From positions 65,270,643 through 65,334,642 of the forward strand of contig NC_084799.1 in NCBI RefSeq assembly GCF_963169125.1: 64,000 nucleotides of DNA, in the 5' to 3' direction. Each line of letters starts with the position of its first letter. Positions within the stretch are counted from its first letter, which is position 1. This document shows positions 24,400-37,413 of the stretch, piece by piece. The notes under the pieces were generated by a model. It was not told the origin of the DNA. It was given only the letters and a program-made list of their open reading frames with translations, and did not search any database. The position numbers and the translations under genes are program-made. This DNA comes from Humulus lupulus (lineage: Eukaryota; Streptophyta; Magnoliopsida; Rosales; Cannabaceae).

Positions 24400-25126
24400 A
24401 TGGAATAGGATAATAAATGGAACAGTAGTACTGACGATGACTGCTACTACTACTACTTAGGACAAGGTAATTTCAACACGTTAACGTTAGAGTTACGACA
24501 CCTCACCCTCGTCGTTTCACGTCTTCTACTTCCTTTGTTTGTTTAACCTTTAAAGTTAACGTACAAAATATTCTGCTATTTCTTTGCATTATTCGAAGTT
24601 GACAATAAATAGGAAAAAACACTCTTTTATTTTCCCTTATTTTGTTTTTTAAATAGTAAAATAAACAATCGAACCAGCCAATATTCGGTCTAACCTCATA
24701 AATGTGACTCAAGGAATCAGAGCAAAAAAACTGTTAGACCATCTCGATCTTAAAAAAGTTTTACAAATTTAAATTCCCTTTCCTTCAAAAAAGAAGTACC
24801 ATTGCTTGTCGATAGATTCGGCCAACTACAAAAGAATACACCACCATGACGGGAAACAATACAAAATAGTAATTTTGATGACTCGGAAACATATGCAAGA
24901 GCACGGAGAATTTCTTGAATTAACTTGTAAATTGTAATTTCAATTCATTAACCAATAACAAGAACACTAGCAAAATTGAAACAAAAATCCACAAGACACT
25001 AATATTGAAGTCTCTCATAGGGAACTGAATTAGGAAACCAAAAGACTTTAATGTAACATCCAATAAATAACTAAAGCCTCGAACGAAAAGAGGCTTGAGG
25101 AAAAGGAGCCTTGCATGTCACTTTGT
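24400..25126. other. Intergenic between NTase promoter and RPS26 3' end
   Basis: No gene recognised. The right-hand part should contain the RPS26 3' UTR. Confidence 0.5.
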
Positions 25127-26787
<1,661 letters not shown>

Positions 26788-26895
26788 GTTCGCTCCTGAA
26801 CCCTACACTTGATCAAGATCTCAGATTATCTCCTTGGGGTCGAGAGAACATGATATGAAACAAGCATAAATATGAATATATACTTAGACCACTGG

Positions 26896-26932
26896 CTAGG
26901 GTTTTACTGTGTTTGGGCTCGTTCTTGGGCCT
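26896..26932 (-). promoter_or_regulatory. Telo-box and site II motifs of RPS26 promoter
   Basis: A telo-box (AAACCCTAG on the minus strand, 26896-26904) lies about 110 bp upstream of the ATG, followed upstream by two TGGGCY site II motifs (near 26914 and 26926, read on the plus strand). This pairing is the standard promoter signature of plant ribosomal protein genes, bound by telo-box factors and TCP proteins, and couples expression to cell growth. Confidence 0.75.
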
Positions 26933-26949
26933 GCAATGGGTCGGGTATT

Positions 26950-27422
26950 GGAGAATATTTAGAGATTTTTCACTAATTATGGTTTTTCATTGGTAATTTT
27001 ACCTAAGATTTTTTTAATAAAATACTAAAAATATGAAATCTATAATAAATTATAAAATTACGAAATGGTGTAATCTTAAATATGGAGTTCTTTTTTTATT
27101 TTGTAAACAAAGCTTACAAATTTGTAACTAAAGATTATAAATTTATAACTATATGTTATATTTTTGTAAATAATATTTACACACTAAATAAAAAATTGTA
27201 ACAAGCAAATACATATTGTTATTCGTTTTTCTATAATTTTTGTAAATTTCGTATTTTAAAAAAAATTATAATTTATAGTGTTATGTATAAATTTTTTTTC
27301 ATATTCTTCATTGAAAAATATGAGATTTTCGCTCATGTTTAAAAATAGAGAATGAATTCTTAAAGTGTACATTTGCTTTTTTATGTGATTTATTTGACAG
27401 TTTTTTAAAAAAAAATTATATG
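26950..27422. other. AT-rich intergenic DNA
   Basis: No gene or bounded repeat recognised. Confidence 0.45.
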
Positions 27423-27432
27423 TTAGTTTAAT

Positions 27433-27793
27433 GGGAAAATACTATTTTGGCTCCTATATTTTTTTCGAATATGCGATTAGTCCCTGTATTTTGTTAAATG
27501 ACAATTCAGACCATGTGTTTTACAAAATAGTACCCTAGACCTGATTTTAGTCAAAATATTTTTAATTATAAGATCAATTCTCAGGCCGTTAGTGATGCGA
27601 TGCGTTCAGAGAAATGGAGAAAGTGGCCGAGAAGTTAAGAATGAAAGATTATATTTGAATTTTTTTACCAAAATTGGATATAAGCTACTATTTTGACCAA
27701 TTTTGTAAAAGACAGGGTCCGAATTGTCATTTAACAAAACACATGGGTCGATCGCGTATTTGGGAAAAGCACAGGGGCCAAATTTGTTTTTCC
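27433..27793. mobile_element. Mutator-type MITE
   Basis: A 361-bp unit with long imperfect terminal inverted repeats of about 100 bp (left GGGAAAATACTATTTTGGCT.., right ..GGGGCCAAATTTG..TTTCC). It is flanked by the direct repeat TTAGTTTAAT at 27423-27432 and 27794-27803. A 9-10 bp duplication plus long TIRs points to a MULE-derived element. It has no ORF. Confidence 0.8.
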
Positions 27794-27846
27794 TTAGTTT
27801 AATTGGGTTGTGAAACTATCACAGTAATAATATGACGCTTTGAAAA

Positions 27847-30204
27847 TGTAATGCCCTGAAATCCCTAATGCGGTTTAATGGCTAGATTAGTAGGCGGGGA
27901 GGGCCATAACTGTTTAATTATGTCATTAACTGATAATATGCATGTTTATATGAATTATATTATAATATGATGTTAAATGCATGCATGTGCGTCCACATTT
28001 CATTGCAGGGGTGTTTTGGTAATTTGGCTTGTTAAGGGCGTAATTGTATATTTGTATGCATGTCGGTGACATAGTGTTGAGACCACATTATAATGTGGGT
28101 TTGTTCGAGCTATTCAGCATGAGACGGTCTTTGAATATTCATTAGCGGTTTAGTCATAACAGGTTTAAGTTCGAGGCTCGGGGTGAGTCTCGGGGTGATT
28201 TTAATGATTAGAGTGTTGCCGGGAATTAAAGGGTAACGGGATATGAATTATTGGTGTTTGAGTATTTTGAGAATAGCGGGAATTGGAGAGCGTTAATTAT
28301 GATTAACGAAATAGGTGGGAAATGTTAATTTTGCCCTTGGGAGCCTTTAGAAATCCTTATTTGACCTAGGGGTATTTTGGTCTTTTCACCCCTAGGCTGT
28401 AGAAAGAAGAGGAAAACATAGCAACTTCAAGAGCTTCTCCCGTACCTGTTTTCTTCCCTTTTTCTTTGTGATTTTTTAGCCTAACTTGAGGATTCAAGCT
28501 TGGGAAGTAAGTCTTGAGAGCTTGGGAGTGTGTTCCACCATTGAAGAGCATCATAATCTGAGCTTGAGGTAAGTTTCTAGCCATTAAATTCCCTGGTTTG
28601 CTCTTTTTTAGCTTTGGTTTTTAGTTGAGATTTCTAGGTTGGATGATTGGTTTTGTTGGGAGTTCTGGCTAGGGTTCTTATGGTTGTGATGCTTAGGGTA
28701 TGTGAGGATGGTTTTTGGGTTCATTTGGCATCAAAAATGAGGTTTGGAAGCATTGGAATCGAGTTGGAATTGAAGGAGTCGAAGGAAGAGATTTCAGGGG
28801 AGTTTCTGGCTGGGTGTAGCGCTACAGCGCCCACCAGAGGGGGCTATAGCGCTACCCAGTGCTCTGTTGGGCGGTTTGGGGTTCTGAGTATAGCGCTGGG
28901 GCGCTATTGAGCAGCGCTGTAGCGCTCCTCTATTCCTCCATAATCCTGTTTTGTGTGTTTTTAAGGGTTTTTGGCTCGGGGTTTCAATCCTTAAGGCCTG
29001 GGATCGAATCTACTCACCATGTGGGCACGTTTCGAGGTCCCGAGAGTGGGGTTTAGGTTAAGACCCTTTCATTGTTGATTTTCATTAATGGAGGTTATAA
29101 TTGGTTATGATTAGGTAACCGTTAAGGAATCAAAAGGTCGATCGTTCTCAGGAGTTATTCTTATTATACTTCTCGCTCTAACCAAAGGTAAGAAAACTGC
29201 ACCCCATATGTAACATGCATGGTTATTCATGAAGCATGTTGAATGTGTAAATGTGTAAATGTGGACATGGGTTGATTATTGAATGCTTAGCAAATCTTGC
29301 TCATTTGTGTATGGCACTGACTCATTAGTCAGAATTGGCAAAGGTGTCAGTATCAACTGTGAAGCTGTGACTCATTAGTCAAGTTCGGCGGTGGTACTGG
29401 GCACTGGTCACACAGTGCTGACTCATAAGTCAGGAACGACCTTAGCATGTTCAACGCAAGTCAGTAAAGATTAGATCTAATCGACATCTGCATTAAATGA
29501 CTCAAAAGAGCGTTAATGCTGGACCGACCTCAAGTTCGATGAAAACTAAAAGCGCTTGTGTGACTTACCCATCAGTCACTCATCTGTTAAGTTAGAGACT
29601 TACCCATAAGTCTCTCATTTGTTAAGCTAGAGACTTACCCATCAGTCTCTCATTTGTTTAAACTAGTGACTTGCTCGGTTTACCAGAACCTCAAGTGTTA
29701 AATCACTCATCTGTTCAGAGCTATAAGTTCTGTATGATTATTATGACCATCAATTGATATTATATTTTTACTATATTGTGTTTTCTTGCTGGGCTTTGGC
29801 TCATGGGTGCTATGTGGTGCAGGTAAAGGGAAAGAAAAGCTCACCCAGCCTTGAGTGCAGAGCTTAGGTGATGATGTGTACATATGCGGCCGCTTGACCA
29901 CCACGGCCAAGGAGTTCTCAAAGGAACTAGGGGGTTTACCTTATTTTTGTCGCTTAGGTCGACGGGTTTGTAAATTTGAAGCAGTAATATCCATTTTGAG
30001 TTGTAAATAACTTGTAAATGTTTTTGTGGGCCCATGAACAGTTTTATGTTCTAAATAAAATATATCATTTCCTTTTGATTGGTTTTCCACCTTAGCCTGT
30101 TAATAACACTTAGATGCACGTTTTTAAGCAAAGGACTCGGGTAGCGAGTTAAATTTCCAGTTCGCCTTTCACCGTAACTGTTCTGGGGTAACCAAGGCGT
30201 TACA
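27847..30204 (+). repeat. 5' LTR of Tekay-like element
   Basis: TGTAATGCCC to GGCGTTACA, 2358 bp. It includes five AGCGCT palindromes within 28818-28926 and GACTCATTAGTC-type and AGAGACTTACCCATCAG-type short repeats at 29320-29670. Compared with the 3' LTR it lacks a roughly 20-bp segment near 28395 and has fewer copies of the second repeat. Open frames inside it are not coding. Confidence 0.92.
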
Positions 30205-30207
30205 ACT

Positions 30208-30219
30208 TGGTATCAGAGC
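30208..30219 (+). promoter_or_regulatory. Primer binding site (initiator tRNA-Met)
   Basis: TGGTATCAGAGC, complementary to the 3' end of plant initiator tRNA-Met, three bases after the 5' LTR. It primes minus-strand cDNA synthesis. Confidence 0.9.
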
Positions 30220-30283
30220 GTGCCAAGGTTAGGGTTCCTGTAGACTAGCTGGGCATGTCCACACATCACTGAAGTCAAGCTCA

Positions 30284-32062
30284 ACTCATGATTTGGAGTT
30301 AGCGGCTGTGGTCTTTGCTTTAAAGATATGGAGGCATTATCTTTATGGAGAGAAGTGTGAGATTTATACAGACCACAAGAGCCTGAAATACTTCTTCACT
30401 CAGAAAGATTTTAATATGAGACAAAGGCGTTGGCTGGAGTTAGTAAAAGATTATGATTGTGAGATTTTGTATCATCCAGGAAAAGCCAATGTGGTAGGTG
30501 ATGCTTTAAGCCGGAAGGATCCGGGACAGATTCATGGTATGAGGCTGATAGCCAGGGAGTTAGGTGATGATATGACCAGAGCTGGTATAGAGTTGTTGGT
30601 GGGCTAGTTGGCTAATATTACACTACAGTCTACACTGTTGGAGAGAATCAAGGAGGGTTAGTTGAGTGATCCACAACTAATCAAGATCAGAGAGGATGTT
30701 TTGGCTGGAGCATCCAGAGATTATACAGTGTCTAAGTTAGGCTTGTTGAGATACAAGGGGCGGATATGTGTTCCATTAGACACTGCTTTGAGGCGAGAGA
30801 TTCTGGATGAATCTCATACTACACCTTACTATTTGCATCTAGGCACCACGAAGATGTATCAAGATGTGAGATCGTCATATTGGTGGTCAGGGATGAAGAG
30901 AGATGTAGTAGAGTATGTGGCTAAGTGCTTGACTTGTCAGCAGGTCAAGGTTGAGCATCAGAGGCCGGCAGGGTTATTGCAGCCTCTGGATATCCCAGAG
31001 TGGAAGTGGGAAGACATCACGATGGATTTCGTGGTGGGCTTACCCAGGACTGTTGGTCAGCATGATTCTATTTGGGTGATAGTGGATCGCTACACCAAGT
31101 CAGCTCACTTCTTGCCAGTGAGGACTACATATATAGTTGATCAGTATGCAAATCTCTATGTGAGAGAGATCATGCACCTCTATGGAGCGCCTAGATCAAT
31201 CGTGTCAGATCGTGACCCCACTTTTACTTCCAAGTTCTGGGGGAGTTTACAGAAGGCCATGGGGACATAATTGAAGTTCAGTACTGCTTATCATCCTCAG
31301 ACAGATGGGCAATCTGAGAGGACGATCCAGATATTGGAAGACATGCTGCGAGCATGTGTGCTGGACTTTGGTGGATCTTGGAGTAAGTATCTACCTTTGA
31401 TAGAGTTTTCCTACAACAACAGTTATCAGTCTACCATTGGAGTTGCACCTTATGAGAAGTTGTATGGTAGGAAGTGCAGATTTCCCATTCATTGGGATGA
31501 GACAGGTGAAAGGAGATACTTAGGTCCTTAGGCAGTTCAGAGGACCAGTGAGGCTATTGAGAAGATTAGAGCTCGGATGCTTGCTTCTCAAAGCAGACAG
31601 AAAAGTTATGCAAATCCCAAGCGTAGGAACGTGGAGTTTCAAGTGGGAGACTATGTCTTCCTTAGAGTCTCGCCATGGAAAGGGGTGAGAAGGTTTGGGA
31701 AGAACGGCAAGCTGAGCCCTAGATTTGTAGGTCCATTTGAGATCCTAGAGAGGATTGGTCAAGTGGCTTATAGATTGGCTTTGCCTCCAGCGTTGTCAGC
31801 CGTGCATAATGTATTTCATATTTCAGCTCTTCGGAGGTATGTATCTAATGTGAGTCATATTTTGAGTTATGAAGATTTGGAGCTTGAGGCAGATCTCTCC
31901 TTTGAGGAGCAGCCAGTCCAGATTCTTGACAGAAAGGAATAAGGTCCTCAGGAATAAGACGATACCTTTGGTTAAGGTATTGTGGAGGAACAACAAGGTT
32001 GAGGAAGCAACCTGGGGGCTGGAGTCAGATATGCAGAGTCAGTATCCCGAGTTGTTCAGGTA
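30284..32062 (+). pseudogene. Tekay pol remnant: RNase H, integrase, chromodomain
   Basis: One frame runs from the RNase H core ([40 protein letters not shown]) into integrase. The zinc-binding region ends CLTCQQVK; core carboxylates are in ITMDFVVGLP, VSDRDPTF and SERTIQILEDML. A GPF/GTY-like module ([17 protein letters not shown]) follows, and a C-terminal chromodomain (LVKVLWRNNKVEEATW) sits in a shifted frame after an extra base near 31940. Nonsense codons lie at 30605, 30659, 31268 and 31529. The upstream part of pol is deleted: the RNase H starts immediately after leader sequence. Not functional. Confidence 0.92.
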
Positions 32063-32086
32063 AATTTTGAGGACAAAATTTCTGTA

Positions 32087-32099
32087 AGGAGGGGATAGT
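32087..32099 (+). promoter_or_regulatory. Polypurine tract of Tekay element
   Basis: AGGAGGGGATAGT ends exactly at the 3' LTR start. The same tract, reversed, lies at 60338-60352 in the second Tekay copy. It primes plus-strand DNA synthesis. Confidence 0.85.
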
Positions 32100-34512
32100 T
32101 GTAATGCCCCGAAATCCCTAATGTGTTTTAATGGTTGGATTAGTAGGCCGAGAGGGCCATAACTGTTTAATTATGCCATTAACTGATAATATGCATGTTT
32201 ATGTGAATTATATTATAATATGATGTTAAATGCATGCATGTGGGTCCACATTTCATTACAGGGGTGTTTTGGTAATTTGGCCCGTTGAGGGCGTAATTGT
32301 ATATTTGTATGCATGTCGGTGACATATTGTTGAGACCACATTATAATGTGGGTTTGTTCGAGCTATTCGGCATGAGACGATCTTTGAATATTCATTAGCG
32401 GTTTAGTCATGACAGGTTTAAGTTTGGGGCTCGAGGTGAGTCTCGGGGTGATTTTAATGATTAGAGCGTTGCTGGGAATTAAAGGGTAACGGGATATGAA
32501 TTATTGGTGTTTGAGTATTTTGAGAATAGCGGGAATTGGAGAGCGTTAATTATGATTAACGAAATAGGTGGGAAATGTCAATTTTGCCCTTGGGAGCCAT
32601 TAGAAATCCTTATTTGACTTAGGGGTACTTTGGTCTTTTCACCCCTAGGATAGATTTAAGCCATTGAAGGCTGTAGAAAGAAGAAGAAAACAGAGCAACT
32701 TCAAGAGCTTCTCCCGTACCTGTTTTCTTCCCTTTTTCTTTGTGATTTTGAGCCTAACTTGAGGATTCAAGCTTGGGAAGTAAGTCTTGAGAGCTTGGGA
32801 GTGTGTTCCACCATTGAAGAGCATCATAATCTGAGCTTGAGGTAAGTTTCTAGCCATTAAATTCCCTGGTTTGCTCTGTTTTAGCTTTGGTTTTTAGTTG
32901 AGATTTCTAGGTTGGATGATTGGTTTTGTTGGGAGTTTTGGCTAGAGTTCTTATGGTTGTGATGCTTAGGGTATGTGAGGATGGTTTTTGGGTTCATTTG
33001 GCATCAAAAATGAGGTTTGGAAGCATTGGAATCGAGTTGGAATTGAAGGAGTCGAAGGAAGAGATTTCAGGGGAGTTTCTGGCTGGGTGTAGCGCTACAG
33101 CGCCCACCAGAGGGTGCTATAGCGCTACCCAGTGCTCTGTTGGGCGGTTTGGGGTTCTGAGTATAGCGCTGGGGCGCTATTGAGCAGCGCTGTAGCGCTC
33201 CTCTATTCCTCCAGAATCCCGTTTTGTGTGTTTTTAAGGGTTTTTGGCTCGGGGTTTCAATCCTTAAGGCCCGGTATCGAATCTACTCACCGTGTAGGCA
33301 CGTTTCGAGGTCCCGAGAGTGGGGTTTAGGTTAAGATCCTTTCATTGTTGATTTTCATTAATGGAGGTTATAATTGGTTATGATTAGGTAACCGCTAAGG
33401 AATCAAAAGGTCGATCGTTCTCAGGAGTTGTTCTTATTATATTTCTCGCTCGAACCAGAGGTAAGAAAACATATGTAACATGCATGGTTATTCATGAAGC
33501 ATGTTGAATGTGTAAATGTGGACATGGGTTGATTATTGAATGCTTAGCAAATCTTGCTCATTTGTGTATGGCATTGACTCATTAGTCAGAATTGGCAAAG
33601 GTGTCAGTATCAACTGTGAAGCTGTGACTCATTAGTCAAGTTCGGCGGTGGTACTGAGCACTGGTCACACAGTGCTGACTCATAAGTCATGAACGGCCTT
33701 AGCGTGTTCAACGCAAGTCAGTAAAGATTAGATCTAATTGACATCTACATTAAATGACTCAGAAGAGTGTTAATGTCGGACTGACCTCAAGTTCGATGAA
33801 AACTAAAAGCGCTTGTGTGACTTACCCATCAGTCACTCATCTGTTAAGTTAGAGACTTACCCATCAGTCTCTCATTTGTTAAGTTAGAGACTTACCCATC
33901 AGTCTCTCATTTGTTAAGCTAGAGACTTACCCATCAATCTCTCATTTGTTTAAACTAGTGACTTGCTCGTCAGTCACTCAGTATGGTTTACCAGAACCTC
34001 AAGTGTTAAATCACTCATCTGTTCAAAGCTATAATTTCTGTATGATTATTATGACCATCAATTGATATTATATTTTTACTATATTGTGTTTTCTTGCTGG
34101 GCTTTGGCTCATGGGTGCTATGTGGTGCAGGTAAAGGGAAATAAAAGCTCACCCAGCCTTGAGTGGAGAGCTTAGGTGATGCTGTGTACATATGTGGCCG
34201 CTTGACCACCACGGCCAAGGAGTTCTCAGAGGAACTAGGGGGTTTACCCTATTTTTGCTGCTTAGGTCGGCGGGTTTGTAAATTTGAAGCAGTAATGACC
34301 ATTTTGAGTTGTAAATAACTTGTAAATGTTTTTATGGGCCCATGAACAGTTTTATGTTCTAAATAAAATATATCCTTTCCTTTTGATTGGTTTTCCACCT
34401 TAGCCTGTTAATAACACTTAGATGCACTTTTTTAACCAAAGGACTCGGGTAGCGAGTTAAATTTCCAGTTCACCGTTCACCGTAACTATTCTGGGGTAAC
34501 CAGGGCGTTACA
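32100..34512 (+). repeat. 3' LTR of Tekay-like element
   Basis: 2413 bp, closely matching the 5' LTR. Differences are mostly C/T and G/A transitions near the start, plus extra AGAGACTTACCCATC units (33851-33950) and a roughly 20-bp insertion near 32650. The AGCGCT cluster is conserved at 33089-33199. Confidence 0.92.
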
Positions 34513-34517
34513 GAGAA

Positions 34518-34925
34518 GGTGCACAACAATGTTGCCATCCAACTTCGATGATTACATAAGTGACACATTGAGATTCAAAACTTATGTCATGGGGAGTCTC
34601 TTCGGTGGTTTTTGAAGTTGATCCAAGGATGGATTGTGCTTCAATTAAAGGCAAGAACTCATCTGAGTGCTTGGTTTTAGTAAGAGACGTTATCGTCAAC
34701 GACGATTAGATGAAAAAGCTTGGTTAGAAAATGAAAGCACCACGTTCAACCATTACAAAGTTTCGACCCATGGGATACAAGGGGTTAGGCTCGTGTAAGC
34801 AATAAAAACACACTTGTGGTGTGTGTATCACCATTGGTTGTTGAACGGTGAAGCTGCCATTATTGGTCATGAAGGAGAAAAAAGAGAAATAAAGTATTGT
34901 GGGAAAGGTGAGAGAATTACAATAT
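34518..34925. other. Unassigned sequence between LTR elements
   Basis: No gene or repeat recognised. It precedes the foldback unit at 34926. Confidence 0.35.
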
Positions 34926-35198
34926 TTTTCACTCGGATGTCAATTTGAGGTGTTTTTTTTTTCAATTTAGTATTTTTTTCGAGATCTACACGTGTTGGAG
35001 TGTTTAAAATTCCAAATTTGGGATGTATAGAGCACACAAGTTTAATTATTTGAGACTTTTATAATTAAATAAGTAAATAATTAAACTTTTATATTTTATA
35101 CATCCCAAATTTGGACTGTTAAACATTCCAAACATGTAGATCTCGAAAAAATACTGAAATTGAAAAAAAAACACCTCAAATTGACATCTAAGTGAAAA
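34926..35198. mobile_element. Foldback/MITE-like inverted repeat
   Basis: Arms of about 100 bp pair 34926-35030 with 35090-35198. The left begins TTTTCACTCGGATGTCAA and the right ends TTGACATCTAAGTGAAAA. The loop is about 60 bp. I see no clean target duplication, so the transposon family is undetermined. Confidence 0.6.
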
Positions 35199-35634
35199 GT
35201 TATGCATCATCAAATTTTTCATCGAATTTCGATGCGGAGCATTGTTATTGCATTGTTAAGGCATCATTTTTTGGCCTAAAACTATGTTTTCAGGCCATCA
35301 TCACAAATGCATCGTTAATGCATGTGTTTCAAGCCACCATCATTAATGCATCATTTTTCTTCGTTTTGGACTAAAAACTATGTTTTCAAGCCACCATTGT
35401 TAACTCATCGTTAACGCTTTGTTAGATATCGTTTTTCTGTAATTTTTTAAATTTTAGATCTAAAAAAATGGCAAACAAAACCAAAAAATCTTGTACATAA
35501 GTGTTCAAAATCCATAAATGAGTGTCTTAGGTGAATATTTTCTTCCATTTAAGTTTCAAAATAGATTTTGAATTATTAAATTTTTCTTTTATATTTATGG
35601 GTGCTTCAATGGTGGTGTTAATGGCAGTGATTTC
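35199..35634. repeat. Degenerate direct repeats and AT-rich spacer
   Basis: Between about 35240 and 35410, segments such as AAACTATGTTTTCAGGCCA and AAACTATGTTTTCAAGCCA recur with ATTAATGCAT motifs. The copies are loose and I do not recognise the family. The rest is AT-rich host DNA. Confidence 0.35.
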
Positions 35635-36385
35635 TGTTGACGCGGTTTTTCGCCAACAGTAGATTTAGAAATCTAATAAGAGTATTAGTGCTTATTTGCA
35701 AACCGTAATGAACTTATAAGAACCCTTTCGTACACACACAATTTTATGTGGTTCAGTGGTTAAAATCCACCTAGTTCACGAGAAAATATTATTGCTCTTC
35801 TCTCACAATTTTTGCAGAGTTTCAATAATACAAAAATACCCTCCATTTTCTTGTCCATTATCCCTGATATTTATAATGAAATTTCTTGGACAGGTTTGGG
35901 TAACCGTGTGCATAAATATGATATACATTTCATACAGATAATTCCCATTTACATTGGGATATGATTGCATAACAGAATATACTCCTGCTATCTCAGATAA
36001 TAAATAATAAATGTACAATACAACCTGGCATTAATAAGCGATTAAAGAGCCTTCGAGTCTCTCGGGATCCTTCAGTATGCATCATGACCAGGTTTCCACA
36101 GGCTGAACATCTTCATTGAGCTGGTGATCGAATATTATCTGAACCTTAGTTCAGATTAACTTCAGAGCACCTTAAAGGAGATCTGGCCACTGTATGTCTC
36201 GAACTAGACTGTCATCTTAAGAGGCGGCCTAATAATTACTTGAATGTCGTATTGCCAAGTTCTAACTCGAGCTGCTCACATCATCATTAGCTAGATGTTC
36301 TACTTGTCTGCTTTTCCATATATTCATCTGTCAACTGTACCCTTAGTTGAGTGATTAAACTCGTGCTGATTTTTAGGGTACAACA
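35635..36385 (-). repeat. 3' LTR of Tat element
   Basis: 751 bp; on the minus strand it starts TGTTGTACCC and ends CGCGTCAACA. Its last 26 bases form an inverted pair (CTGTTG.. ..CAACAG) shared with the solo LTR at 13781. The adjoining host bases are ATTTC (35630-35634); the partner duplication is outside the window. Confidence 0.85.
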
Positions 36386-36395
36386 TTTTCCCCCC
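36386..36395 (-). promoter_or_regulatory. Polypurine tract of Tat element
   Basis: The minus strand reads GGGGGGAAAA directly before the LTR start TGTTGTACCC. This fixes the LTR edge and the minus orientation of the element. Confidence 0.8.
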
Positions 36396-36638
36396 AAGTT
36401 CCTGTTCGTGCTTGACGTCATTACCTTCTGACACGCACAGTTGGGGCTTTTAGGCCTCTGTCATATATAATCATGCCTGCCTACTACTCGAGTGTTGAAC
36501 ACGTGCCGTCTATTTGGGTTTCGAGGACTGTGATAACTGTCCTGTCAACTTTTTGTCATCGCACGACTCATTTAATCTTGCCCATTGTATCTCGAGCTAA
36601 CCCCATCAGATGGCCCAAATTAATTCCCAAAATTTACG

Positions 36639-36647
36639 TATAAATAG
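36639..36647 (+). promoter_or_regulatory. TATA box of the Tat antisense gene
   Basis: TATAAATAG on the plus strand, about 250 bp inside the element from its 3' LTR, facing the antisense gene. It is followed by a pyrimidine-rich leader and a donor-like CTGTAAGT at 36823-36830, as expected for a leader intron. Confidence 0.5.
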
Positions 36648-37413
36648 GGAGATCAGACCTGAAACTTACCACATTTGCATTCAAAAAATTTCCTTTCAGA
36701 AACAAAAATTCCCTTTTTCTCCCAAACTTTTTCCAAAAACCTTCATCGCCCTTCAGTTTCTCAGTAGCTTTCAAGCTCCTGGCTGTGGACGCATCGACAT
36801 TCTCATCGAACAACCGTACAAACTGTAAGTATTTTCTCATCTGGTTTGAATCTTTCATTTCTTTATTTTCTAGTGAGTTTTTACTTCAAAAAACATTCTT
36901 TGTTCAATATCGTTTTGTGCTTTCGCCATGTCTGAGTTTAAATAGGGTTTGGTTTTAAGCTAAAAGAGCGACATTAGTCTTGTTTAGAAATAAGGTATTA
37001 AAAAACTAGGCAACTTTTATGGGTTTTGTAAAGAAAATGTCATTGGTAAATCGATTAGGATACCTGTTTGGATGTAGAATCTGAGAGGTTTTTAGGTTTG
37101 GCTCTGAGTAGCTTAAGGGTCACGATTCCTTAAGCAGTTTTGCATTAAGCCGCTTTCAAAAGAAAATTAGTGGGTCTAACGAGTCTAACACACGAGTCCC
37201 GAAATATCAGGGAATTTCACAAATTCATAGCGCGTGGCCTAGGACTATGCATGGAACAATGCATTGATGCTAGGACACATCTTAGCTCGTGTAAATTTTG
37301 AATCACCCAAAGTAAACCATTTAAACCTTCGGATCACCATACCTTTATCGCTGTAGCTAGTAATTGTCTTAGGTTGCCACTAATAGGCTACTTTTTCATC
37401 AAGTGAGCTAGAT

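Larger units (their letters stand above)
27847..34512 (+). mobile_element. Tekay-like chromovirus LTR retrotransposon, internally deleted
   Basis: A 6.7-kb element with 5' LTR 27847-30204, PBS at 30208, a pol remnant with integrase and chromodomain, PPT at 32087 and 3' LTR 32100-34512. Flanks are GAAAA (27842-27846) and GAGAA (34513-34517), a target duplication with one mismatch. The internal region is only 1.9 kb: gag, protease and reverse transcriptase are missing. Very long LTRs plus a C-terminal chromodomain indicate the Tekay/Del clade of Ty3/gypsy. Confidence 0.92.

Noticed and set aside
28647..29056. Open frames within the Tekay LTR, repeated at 32920-33329
   Set aside because: They repeat only because both LTRs are copies. 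They span the AGCGCT palindromes and have no retrotransposon or host domain.
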